Shown here piece by piece: positions 26,210 through 33,209 of a stretch of DNA of 33,607 nucleotides. The DNA comes from Desulfocurvus vexinensis DSM 17965 (GTDB lineage Bacteria; Desulfobacterota; Desulfovibrionia; Desulfovibrionales; Desulfovibrionaceae). The stretch is taken from NCBI RefSeq assembly GCF_000519125.1, contig NZ_JAEX01000022.1, positions 1 through 33,607 of the forward strand. The letters run 5' to 3'. A program made the position numbers and the translations under genes. Below the pieces are notes generated by a model. That model was not told where the DNA came from, ran no database searches, and saw only the letters and a program-made list of their open reading frames with translations. Positions within the stretch are counted from its first letter, which is position 1. The number at the start of each line of letters is the position of its first letter.

Positions 26210-26726
26210 CCGAACCTCCCTCGGCTTTTCTGCCGTAAACCTTCTTCAGTCCGAAAAAGACCTTGCCGTTCCACCTGGTCCCGGTGATCTCCCTGGCCAC
26301 CGCGCTGAGCGACCGGAAGGTGCGGCCTTCGAACTCGTAGCCATCGGCAAGGACGATCACCTCATAGCGCCGGTCGTTCCAGACCCGCACCAGTCTGGTC
26401 CCGGGCAGGATCGCTTCGTTCGATTTCCGCTCTTCTGGGATGCGTCGATTGACAGTGGCGACCGGGTCCTCCTTGGCGGCCTGCTGGAGATGGACCTTGG
26501 CCTGTTCGGACAGCCCGCCGTAGAAAAGCTCCTGGATGCGATAGGCCAGCCGCTTGATGAGGAATTGTTTCTTGTACTGGGGTGGCTCTTCTCCGTAGAG
26601 GTCGAGCCATTTTTCCCGGAGCTGCTCCAGGGACATGGATTGCAGCAGGGCCATCTGCCGAAGGACTGAGTTTCGGGTTCGGTCCTGGATCTTGCCGCCG
26701 GTGGCGGCGTTCTGTAACTCATTCAT
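26202..26726 (-). CDS. DUF2924 protein
   Basis: This 174-residue protein matches DUF2924, a family almost always beside large serine recombinases in prophages and islands. Visible parts are a helical N-terminal half (SVLRQMALLQSMSLEQLREKW, KKQFLIKRLAYRIQELFYG) and a C-terminal strand-rich half (LPGTRLVRVWNDRRYEVIVLADGYEFEGRTFRSLSAVAREITGTRWNGKVFFGL). The latter half resembles small DNA-binding beta domains. It may be a recombination accessory factor (inference). ATG 26726 has GGAG upstream and overlaps the recombinase start at its other end. Confidence 0.88.
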   Translation of the reverse strand: MNELQNAATGGKIQDRTRNSVLRQMALLQSMSLEQLREKWLDLYGEEPPQYKKQFLIKRLAYRIQELFYGGLSEQAKVHLQQAAKEDPVATVNRRIPEERKSNEAILPGTRLVRVWNDRRYEVIVLADGYEFEGRTFRSLSAVAREITGTRWNGKVFFGLKKVYGRKAEGGSDA

Positions 26727-26760
26727 TTTCAACTCCTTATTTTGGTTTCCGGACGAGTTG

Positions 26761-27003
26761 TCATGAATGAATGCTCTGTTCCGGCAATGAATCAAGTCCT
26801 TCTCCGAGCACAGGGGAAGAATCTTCGAAAACCTCTAACTCATTGCCCACACATGCGTTTTTTGCCATTCGGCGCAGGATCGCCGTGGCCAGAATGGAGG
26901 CGGCTGACTGGAGCCTCGCCTCACCCGACAGGCGGCCGGGTTTGCCGTTTTTGTCAAGGTCATCCGTCCCTGGCCCATCATTCATTTCCTGTACATCCAA
27001 CAT
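26761..27003 (-). CDS. Small hypothetical protein heading the integration operon
   Basis: This is an 80-residue protein I do not recognise. It is acidic at the start (MLDVQEMNDGPG), with a central helix (RLQSAASILATAILRRMAKN) and an acidic tail. A strong ribosome binding site (GGAGGTG) lies just upstream of ATG 27003, and the gene ends 34 bases before the DUF2924 start. Its position as first gene of the recombinase operon suggests an accessory role. The reading frame is believable from the ribosome binding site and context only. Confidence 0.6.
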   Translation of the reverse strand: MLDVQEMNDGPGTDDLDKNGKPGRLSGEARLQSAASILATAILRRMAKNACVGNELEVFEDSSPVLGEGLDSLPEQSIHS

Positions 27004-27214
27004 CGAACACCTCCGGTTGGACCGGGGGGCTGGATGGCGTGGATACCAGAAAACGGCGGCGGTCGGGATGCGCGTTCTATGGCACCCACAACCGCCTCAG
27101 CTCCGCCTCTGGTCGGTTATCTGGTTACATCCGGCTTGAACCGGACTTGCGTTCGTTACCTACCGGAGGGACGTGCAAGATGACGGAATCAGACGAGAAG
27201 TCCTGTTTTTTTGA

Positions 27215-27243
27215 TTGACCTGATGTTCATCAGGTCGTATATT
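27215..27243 (+). promoter_or_regulatory. Promoter with overlapping palindromic operator
   Basis: TTGACC (27215-27220), a 17-base spacer and TATATT (27238-27243) form a promoter. A perfect 8-bp palindrome, ACCTGATG-TT-CATCAGGT (27218-27235), overlaps the -35 and spacer, an ideal place for repression. The first gene downstream encodes a LexA-type winged helix, so autoregulation is likely. Confidence 0.7.
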
Positions 27244-27299
27244 TTGTGGTCATAAATTGGGCTTAATCCGCTCAGTGGCTACGACACGGAGCAATCGCC

Positions 27300-27533
27300 A
27301 TGGGAAAGAAAAAGGTATCGGAAATAACCGACCCACAAGCAAACACGCTGAGGGTCATTTGCCAAATCATCGATGAAAAGGGGTTGCCGCCAACGGTGAA
27401 AGAATTGTCGGAAGTCCTTGGTATCAGCCACGCGAGCGCCCACGAGCAGATCGCTCAACTGGTACGGAAAGGCTATCTGAAGAAAGAAGCTCGTAAGGCC
27501 CGAAGCATCGTCGTCATCAGGAGGCCCGAATAA
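27300..27533 (+). CDS. LexA-type winged-helix repressor without peptidase domain
   Basis: This 77-residue protein corresponds to the LexA DNA-binding domain alone: ITDPQANTLRVICQIIDEKG, PPTVKELSEVLGISHASAHE and LVRKGYLKKEARKARSI follow the LexA helix-turn-helix and wing. The self-cleaving S24 peptidase half is absent, so the classical RecA-triggered release cannot apply. ATG 27300 has GGAG (27288-27291) upstream and a palindromic promoter at 27215-27243. It is the first gene of a rightward cassette, 33 bases before the next gene. It probably keeps the cassette under repression (inference). Confidence 0.85.
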   Translation: MGKKKVSEITDPQANTLRVICQIIDEKGLPPTVKELSEVLGISHASAHEQIAQLVRKGYLKKEARKARSIVVIRRPE

Positions 27534-27566
27534 CGATGCTGGGTCGCGAAAAATAAGGAGATCGAC

Positions 27567-28355
27567 ATGGGGCACGTCAGACTTGGAAGCCTTCCGAGGT
27601 CGAGGGCATGGAAAGAGGTGGTCGGCCTGATCACGGCCGGTGCCGACGTGTCCCAAATCGCAAACGCAACAATCCGGGCAGCCGATAAAGCATTCACCTT
27701 CGTGCTCAACGATAAGGGGTTCACCGAGGCGGTCTGGTTGATGACGCAACTCGCCATTGCCGCAAAAAAGGAGAACCTCGGCGAGCATCTCCAATCCCTC
27801 GGCGTCAACCTGCCGCAGGATACATCTCTTCCCGATCTTGCAGCCGCAGTCTCCGAGGCCCTGGATAACAAATTGGAGTCCAACGGTGGCCGATCCGACC
27901 TCGGTGAAATGTCTCAGCGTGCATTGGTCGGAGCCCTGGTAGAGCACATCTCACCAAAACTGCCGTCTCTCTTCGCCCCCGGGCCAGATGATGTTCGGGC
28001 CGCACTGGCAGCGCTCGGGAAAAAGCGGGAGTTCGGAGAGCTGTCGCGGACTTTCTTCGCCAAGCTGACCAACGAGAGCATGAACTACTTCCTCTCAAAA
28101 ACGCTGGCTACCCATCTGGGCGAGGGCCAGCGCTTTGCCACCATGAATGAAATGGGACAATTCGAGAAGGCTCTGAACACGCACTGTAAAGAGGCGTCCC
28201 TGATCGTCGAGCAGTTTTCAGCAGATTGGTTTTCGAAGCACAGGTACGAAGAAGGTGGTGACATCTCCAGGGAGTCTTCCAATGGCTTCGCCTCTTACGC
28301 GCTGAAAAAGATGAAGGACGAGCTAAAAGAAGGAGCGCGAGCCGATGCAAGATAA
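27567..28355 (+). CDS. Conserved hypothetical partner of QueC-like protein
   Basis: I do not recognise a domain in this 262-residue protein. It begins MGHVRLGSLPRSRAWKEVV, so methionine removal would expose an N-terminal glycine. The body is predominantly helical with no signal peptide or membrane segment. The C-terminus has a conserved-looking block (VEQFSADWFSKHRYEEGGDI and SNGFASYALKKMKDEL). AAGGAG precedes ATG 27567, and the 3' end overlaps the next gene by 11 bases, implying coupled translation in a fixed ratio. In Qat and type IV CBASS systems QueC-like proteins act with a partner protein; by position and its Met-Gly start this could be the substrate or partner here. That is inference only. 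Confidence 0.8.
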   Translation: MGHVRLGSLPRSRAWKEVVGLITAGADVSQIANATIRAADKAFTFVLNDKGFTEAVWLMTQLAIAAKKENLGEHLQSLGVNLPQDTSLPDLAAAVSEALDNKLESNGGRSDLGEMSQRALVGALVEHISPKLPSLFAPGPDDVRAALAALGKKREFGELSRTFFAKLTNESMNYFLSKTLATHLGEGQRFATMNEMGQFEKALNTHCKEASLIVEQFSADWFSKHRYEEGGDISRESSNGFASYALKKMKDELKEGARADAR

Positions 28356-30447
28356 ACGATATATCATCTGTGGGAACGCACCGACCGATGGGATTGAAGA
28401 AAATCCTGACCGTGATCTGCGCCTGCGCCTTTGGGGCAAGGATGGGCCGGACAAGATCACCCTACGCATTGAAGACATCCACAAAAAGATGAGCAAGGAC
28501 GTGCCTGATTCTTTCCAGGACCTGCTCGAAATCGCCACCTACGTTTACAGTGCCGATCAGGCCATCCCACGAGGGGCCGACGACGTCGATTCTTTTGGCC
28601 ATGGCTGGCGCAGGGATCTGCACTTCATCATCCCGGTGCGGAAGCCAGATTTTTGGAACGGAGACGATATCCACCAGGCGCTGCGCTCCACGCTTGGTTT
28701 CTTGTCTGACGACAACTATCACTTCGAGTTCGTCAAACTGAAAGAGGCTCAGGCATTCCAGGGATATCTGAAATTTGATGATGACGGACGGCTCTTCGGC
28801 TATCCGGAACAGGTAGTGATGTTTTCAGGTGGGCTGGACTCGCTGGCGGGAGCCATCGATGAAGTTCTGAATGAAAAACACAAGGTCGTCCTTGTTACCC
28901 ACAAATCGACACCGAAGCTCAACACGCGCCACCGGCGACTGGAAAAGATGATTGCCGACAAGGCTGGGGAAAACGCCCCGCTACACATCGGCGTCCGGGT
29001 CAACAAGAACAAGGGGCTGAACTACGAGTACACCCAGCGCAGCCGATCCTTCCTCTATGTGTCTATCGGGGCGACCATCGCAAAAATGCTCAATCTGAAA
29101 AGCGTCCGTTTTTACGAAAACGGGGTCATCAGTTTGAATCTGCCGGTCTGCGCTCAGGTAGTCGGCGGCCGGGCAACACGCACCACCCACCCCAGGGTGA
29201 TCCGAGGTTTTCAGGAAATCATCAGCCTGGTGGCTGGCGAACCGTTCACGATTGAGAATCCCTACATCTGGAAAACCAAGGCCGGTGTCATCGAGGTGAT
29301 CACCAAGGCCGGATGCCAGGACATGATCGCGGCATCGACCACCTGCACCCATACCTGGGAGATGACCAATCACCATACGCATTGCGGAACGTGTTCCCAG
29401 TGTATCGACAGGCGTTTTGCCATGATTGCGGCAAAAGCCGATCAATATGACCCAGTGGAAGCCTATAAAGCCGACATCTTCACCCAAAGCCGAAGCAAGG
29501 ACGAGGACAAGATCATGACAGCCGCGTACCTGGAGCGTGCCAATCAGGTACGCGAGCAGGACGACATCACCCAGTTTATCGCCCGATTCAGCGAGGTCAG
29601 TCGGGTCTTCCGCTACCTTAATGGGAACTCCGGAAAAGTGGCCCAGAAGGTCTATGACCTTTACAAGCGCCACGCCAAGGAGGTCTGCGATGCAATGGAC
29701 ACAATGGTTGGCCGCAACATCACCGCCATCCGCCAACGCACCTTGCCGGGAGACTGCCTACTCAGGACGGTCTATGAATCGGGATCGGTAATCTCCGTCC
29801 CCGCCATTCCGGTTGAGCAGAAGCAGCCGGACAACTACTTCAGGAAGCGCGGGGGTGTCTGGGCGGCACGCTTTAACGGCAACGCCGAAGTGCTTGTGAC
29901 GGGTGTTGATAAAGGGGCCGAGTACATCAATTTCCTCCTGGCAAGGCCGAACAAGGAAACCTCGGTCTACGAGATCGTCTGCGGGTTCGCCATCGATAGC
30001 TGCAACGCGGTCCTGAACTCCAATGAGACCGATGAAGGTTTTCAGGTCACCCAGGGGGTTCCGTTGGGTGATACCGGCTTCGTTGCCGACCGCAAGGCCG
30101 TCGAGCAATACCGGGAGACGGCTCACGAGCTTCTTCGGGAAATTGAAGAAGCCCGGGCAGAAAACAACGATGCCGAAATCCAGCGGCTCGAGAACGAAAT
30201 GACCCAGATCACCGCCGCAATCAACGAGGCGGTTGGTCTGGGTGGCAAACTCCGGAAATCCAACGACAAGCGGAAGAACATCCGCGACGCCTTCCGGAGT
30301 GCCGTGAACCGGGCCATCACGTATCTGGAAAAGTATGACAAGCCGCTGGCCGCCCACCTGAAGGAGTCCATCAAGTGCGGCAACGAACCGGTCTACCGGA
30401 CCGAAGAGGAGATCGTTTGGGAGGTCCGCCCGATAGTCAACGAGTGA
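28345..30447 (+). CDS. QueC/QatC-like PP-loop protein with a C-terminal regulatory-type module
   Basis: The product has 700 residues. Residues about 1-150 resemble the QatC N-terminal region (LLEIATYVYSADQAIPRG, WRRDLHFIIPVRKPDFW, FLSDDNYHFEF). The PP-loop ATPase motif is SGGLDS at 161-166. A QueC-type zinc site follows at Cys334, Cys347, Cys350 and Cys353 (HCGTCSQCIDRR). Residues about 415-500 are helical. Beyond these lies a winged-helix-like part (RGGVWAARFNGNAEVL, AEYINFLLARPNKETSVYEIV) and a coiled coil with AVGLGGKLRKSNDKR and HLKESIKCG, a module I recall from many bacterial regulators. QueC makes preQ0 at about 230 residues, so this is not a housekeeping QueC. No other queuosine genes are present. 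A role in antiphage defence is likely but unproven. Confidence 0.85.
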   Translation: MQDKRYIICGNAPTDGIEENPDRDLRLRLWGKDGPDKITLRIEDIHKKMSKDVPDSFQDLLEIATYVYSADQAIPRGADDVDSFGHGWRRDLHFIIPVRKPDFWNGDDIHQALRSTLGFLSDDNYHFEFVKLKEAQAFQGYLKFDDDGRLFGYPEQVVMFSGGLDSLAGAIDEVLNEKHKVVLVTHKSTPKLNTRHRRLEKMIADKAGENAPLHIGVRVNKNKGLNYEYTQRSRSFLYVSIGATIAKMLNLKSVRFYENGVISLNLPVCAQVVGGRATRTTHPRVIRGFQEIISLVAGEPFTIENPYIWKTKAGVIEVITKAGCQDMIAASTTCTHTWEMTNHHTHCGTCSQCIDRRFAMIAAKADQYDPVEAYKADIFTQSRSKDEDKIMTAAYLERANQVREQDDITQFIARFSEVSRVFRYLNGNSGKVAQKVYDLYKRHAKEVCDAMDTMVGRNITAIRQRTLPGDCLLRTVYESGSVISVPAIPVEQKQPDNYFRKRGGVWAARFNGNAEVLVTGVDKGAEYINFLLARPNKETSVYEIVCGFAIDSCNAVLNSNETDEGFQVTQGVPLGDTGFVADRKAVEQYRETAHELLREIEEARAENNDAEIQRLENEMTQITAAINEAVGLGGKLRKSNDKRKNIRDAFRSAVNRAITYLEKYDKPLAAHLKESIKCGNEPVYRTEEEIVWEVRPIVNE

Positions 30448-30511
30448 CCCGGGGCCACCCAGGAAGAAAAAACTAAAAAATATTTCCGCTACGCCAAATG
30501 TAGCCATTGCG

Positions 30512-30560
30512 ACGCCGGATGTAGCGCCTTCCCCAATGAAGGCGCGATCCGGCGTTTTTT
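30512..30560 (+). terminator. Nested hairpin terminator closing the QueC-like cassette
   Basis: An outer 9-bp stem ACGCCGGAT / ATCCGGCGT (30512-30520, 30547-30555) encloses an inner 8-bp stem GCGCCTTC / GAAGGCGC (30524-30531, 30538-30545), followed by six T residues (30555-30560). Confidence 0.88.
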
Positions 30561-30620
30561 ATTGGTCAGCACAGGGTTGGCCACCGGGCGTGCCAGAACT
30601 TCCGAACAAGGAGACTGGCA

Positions 30621-30947
30621 GTGGCACAAGTCAACAAAGCACACCTCACCCCACCGAAGCGGCGACTCATCGAGTTGATGCAGGACATCAACTTCGGCCG
30701 CATCACCAACATTCCGGTCCGCGACGGCGAGCCGGAACTCACCCCTGACACGGTCATCGAGCGCGAGATCAAGCTGGCCGGACAGAGCGGTCCCCGGCCC
30801 GAGCGCGACCAGGATGACTTCATTCTCAAGCAAGAGGTCGTGGCGCTGCTGGAGCACCTCGCGCAGATGGGCAGCGGAAAAGTCTGCCTGCTCGAGATCA
30901 AGCACGGTCTCCCGTTCCTGATGCGCATCGAGGAACGGGCAGCCTGA
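30621..30947 (+). CDS. Small phage-type conserved protein
   Basis: This is a 108-residue protein I do not recognise by name. It starts at GTG 30621, eight bases after AAGGAG. It is mixed alpha/beta with a central charged helix (DDFILKQEVVALLEHLAQMGSG) and ends KVCLLEIKHGLPFLMRIEERAA. Its placement at the head of a rightward phage replication/recombination block, after the cassette terminator, suggests an early gene of the element. Confidence 0.7.
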   Translation: MAQVNKAHLTPPKRRLIELMQDINFGRITNIPVRDGEPELTPDTVIEREIKLAGQSGPRPERDQDDFILKQEVVALLEHLAQMGSGKVCLLEIKHGLPFLMRIEERAA

Positions 30948-31009
30948 ACACGTAACGACCTGAACCCTTAGACACTGGACAACAAGCTGGACGCATGGCG
31001 GAGGCTGTT

Positions 31010-31110
31010 GTGGGTGTCGCCGAGCCGAATACGGCAATTGGCGGCGTACCTGCGACCCCTTCGCCCACGCGACAGCTTTGTCCTGTGATCTGGCCCGTGC
31101 CGACACCCAC
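31010..31110 (+). promoter_or_regulatory. Long-range inverted repeat in leader of sigma factor gene
   Basis: GTGGGTGTCG (31010-31019) and CGACACCCAC (31101-31110) are perfect 10-base complements separated by 81 bases. A second small hairpin, CCTCCTC / GAGGAGG, follows just before ATG 31143 and could sequester the ribosome binding site of the sigma factor gene. The gap of about 195 bases has no supportable gene. Confidence 0.5.
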
Positions 31111-31142
31111 GCGGACCTCCTCCTCGCTCCGAGGAGGCCCCG

Positions 31143-31727
31143 ATGGTTTCTCAGAATTCTTACGACGGCATCGACAAGTATGCCGCCGACCTCATTCGGC
31201 ACAAAGCACGTCAACTCGTAGGCAAGGCCGGATTCACCGAGGACGACAGACCCGACCTCGAACAGGAACTGATGATCGATCTGCTGCAGCGGATGCGGCA
31301 TTTCAATCCCGCCAAGGCCAAGAAGACCACCTTCATGGCCCGGATCGTCGAACGTCACATCTCCACCATTCTGGAGGCCCGGTTCGCCCAATGCCGGGAC
31401 TGGCGGCTCTGCCAAACATCACTCAACGAACCCCTCGACAACGGTGAGGGCGACAGCACCGAGCGGATCGACTTCCTGGATAGCGAAGGCTCTCTGGGGA
31501 GCGGCACCCGCGAAACAAGAGAGCGCCTCGCCCATGAGATCCGCATGGATCTCGGCCAAGCCATCGCCTCGCTGCCGGAAGAGCTCCGGGATCTGTGCTT
31601 GCGCCTGCACGACAGCACCATGGCCGAAGTCGCCCGGGAGATGGGCATTCCCAGAACTACCCTCTACGACCGGCTGAGCAAGCTGCGGGACGCGTTCCGC
31701 GAGGCCGGACTCGAGGACTACCTGTGA
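31143..31727 (+). CDS. Sigma-70-like factor of the mobile element
   Basis: This 194-residue protein looks like a small sigma-70-type factor. The region 2-like part spans about 9-85 (FTEDDRPDLEQELMIDLLQRMRHFNPAKAKKTTFMARIVERHISTI includes the conserved helix), a linker of about 45 residues follows, and region 4 spans about 130-190 (ASLPEELRDLCLRLHDSTMAEVAREMGIPRTTLYDRLSKLRDAF) with a clear helix-turn-helix. It could redirect host RNA polymerase to late or transfer promoters of the element. ATG 31143 lies just after GAGGAGG. Which promoters it uses is unknown. Confidence 0.85.
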   Translation: MVSQNSYDGIDKYAADLIRHKARQLVGKAGFTEDDRPDLEQELMIDLLQRMRHFNPAKAKKTTFMARIVERHISTILEARFAQCRDWRLCQTSLNEPLDNGEGDSTERIDFLDSEGSLGSGTRETRERLAHEIRMDLGQAIASLPEELRDLCLRLHDSTMAEVAREMGIPRTTLYDRLSKLRDAFREAGLEDYL

Positions 31728-31831
31728 TCTCCGACGCATCGACTCCGGCTCCGGTAAGTAAGCACCGTGCCGCATGGTGCGGCTATCCGGGGCCTCGGAA
31801 ATCAGAACCTGAACAAAAGAGGAGTTCAACC

Positions 31832-32170
31832 ATGACTCACGACACCTACAAGTACCGTTTTGACGAGTCGGTCCCGGCCCAGGAACTGGAAGACACTTTC
31901 ATGCTGGCGATGCTGGCTGTCGAAAGCCTGCATGGCCGTTCCCGTGTGCGGATGGAGAGCCGGTTCAGTCTGGACAAGGCCCGCCGCACCTGCGTGATCG
32001 ACGCCTCCACCGATGTCGGCAGCGACCTTGCCCGCATCTTCACTGGCTTCGCCTCCAAGGAATACGGCGAACGCTCGGTCCTGATCGAACGTACCCAGCC
32101 GTCGGGTTGCGCCTGTGCCTCAAAGCATCGCGCAGCGCCCGCCGCTGCCGAAGCGGGGGTGGCGGTATGA
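31832..32170 (+). CDS. Small hypothetical protein before the nuclease gene
   Basis: I do not recognise this 112-residue protein. It begins MTHDTYKYRFDESVPAQELED and includes VESLHGRSRVRMESRFSLDK and TDVGSDLARIFTGFASKEYGE, a compact alpha/beta pattern, ending in a low-complexity Ala-rich tail with Cys-Ala-Cys. AGAGGAG precedes ATG 31832. Its stop overlaps the nuclease start by ATGA, so the two are coupled. Related small proteins occur before RecB/Cas4-like nucleases in prophages (inference from arrangement). Confidence 0.7.
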   Translation: MTHDTYKYRFDESVPAQELEDTFMLAMLAVESLHGRSRVRMESRFSLDKARRTCVIDASTDVGSDLARIFTGFASKEYGERSVLIERTQPSGCACASKHRAAPAAAEAGVAV

Positions 32171-33183
32171 GCGAGCTGATGACCACCACCTATTCCATGT
32201 GGCGGCTGTTCCGCAACTGCCGCATGGCCTGCAAGTGGCGCTACATCGACGAGCTGGTGCCGCTCGAGCGCGACCCCAATCTGGCCTTCGGCGCGGTCAT
32301 TCACGACTGCCTGGAGTGCTGGCACGGCGAGCGGGATCTGGCCAAGGTCCTCGACCACATCGACCGGACCTATCCGAACCGGGCGCAGGACGACCATCAA
32401 CAGGCCGACTGGCATCTCGCCAGGGCAATGATGAGCGCCTATGCGGAACACTACCCGGCTGAAGAGTTCGAGGTCGTCGCGCTCGAGAAGACCTTCGAAG
32501 GCCCCATCGTCAACCCGGCGACCGGGGCGACCTCGCGCAGTTTCATCCTCGCCGGGAAGGTGGATGGCATCGTCCGTCAGGATGGCCAGTACTTCCTGCT
32601 GGAACACAAAACCGCCTCGCAGATCGACGCCAGCTACCTGGAGCGGCTCTGGACCGATTTCCAGATCATCCTCTACGCCTGGTACCTGGAGCAGACCCTC
32701 GGCATCACGGTCAGCGGCATCATCTACAACGTTCTGGTCAAGGCCAAGCTGCGCCAGGGCAAGGGTGAGACCGAAGCCGAATTCGAGGCCCGCCGGGCTG
32801 AGCTGATTGCCAAGTCGAAAACCGGCAAGAGCAGCGCCAAGCGCAAGCTGCCGGAGGACGACGACACCTTCCAGCAGCGGCTCCAGGAAAAGTACCTCGA
32901 GCCGGGCATGTTCCACCGCGAGGTGCTCTACATCTCCCGCGACCAGTTCGAGGAACTGCGGGCGGAGCTGTGGGAACTCTCCAAGGCCATGCTCGACGCC
33001 CGTCGGCGCGACACCTTCTACCGCAACACCAGCTACTGCTTCCAGTACGGAAGGCCCTGCGCCTACTTCCAGCTCTGCCGCTCGGGCGGCAACCCCAACG
33101 TCATCGAAAACCATTTCCAACGGATCGCCCCGCACGAAGAGCTGCGGGACGGAGCCGGTGAAGACGCCGCTCCGGTGTTTTGA
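32167..33183 (+). CDS. PD-(D/E)XK (Cas4/RecB-like) exonuclease
   Basis: The product is a 338-residue nuclease of the Cas4/RecB/AddB type. The catalytic core is GKVDGIV (D133) followed by LLEHKTA (E146, K148), with a GAVIHDCLE helix upstream carrying the conserved His. Cysteines at Cys18 and Cys22 near the N-terminus and Cys291, Cys298 and Cys304 near the C-terminus (CFQYGRPCAYFQLC) suggest an iron-sulfur cluster as in Cas4 and AddB. Phage versions process DNA ends for recombination. It overlaps the small upstream gene by four bases and precedes a P-loop ATPase, a common phage recombination pair. Confidence 0.9.
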   Translation: MSELMTTTYSMWRLFRNCRMACKWRYIDELVPLERDPNLAFGAVIHDCLECWHGERDLAKVLDHIDRTYPNRAQDDHQQADWHLARAMMSAYAEHYPAEEFEVVALEKTFEGPIVNPATGATSRSFILAGKVDGIVRQDGQYFLLEHKTASQIDASYLERLWTDFQIILYAWYLEQTLGITVSGIIYNVLVKAKLRQGKGETEAEFEARRAELIAKSKTGKSSAKRKLPEDDDTFQQRLQEKYLEPGMFHREVLYISRDQFEELRAELWELSKAMLDARRRDTFYRNTSYCFQYGRPCAYFQLCRSGGNPNVIENHFQRIAPHEELRDGAGEDAAPVF

Positions 33184-33209
33184 AATCCCAACCATAAGGA
33201 GACGAAGCC

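Noticed and set aside
26984-27016. A 14-base identity (CATCGAACACCTCC) between this site and positions 29-42 at the window start
   Set aside because: Both are a ribosome binding site plus ATG on the minus strand; flanking sequences differ, so it is most likely coincidence rather than a shared element end.
27180-27218. Twelve-residue open frame (MTESDEKSCFFD) with a GGAGGG ribosome binding site
   Set aside because: It ends inside the promoter of the next gene and I see no promoter for it; too short to support, although the ribosome binding site is good.
28345-30447. Housekeeping QueC or a 7-deazaguanine DNA modification (Dpd) gene
   Set aside because: The protein is about three times the length of QueC, carries extra domains, and no queD, queE, folE or dpdA-type gene lies nearby.
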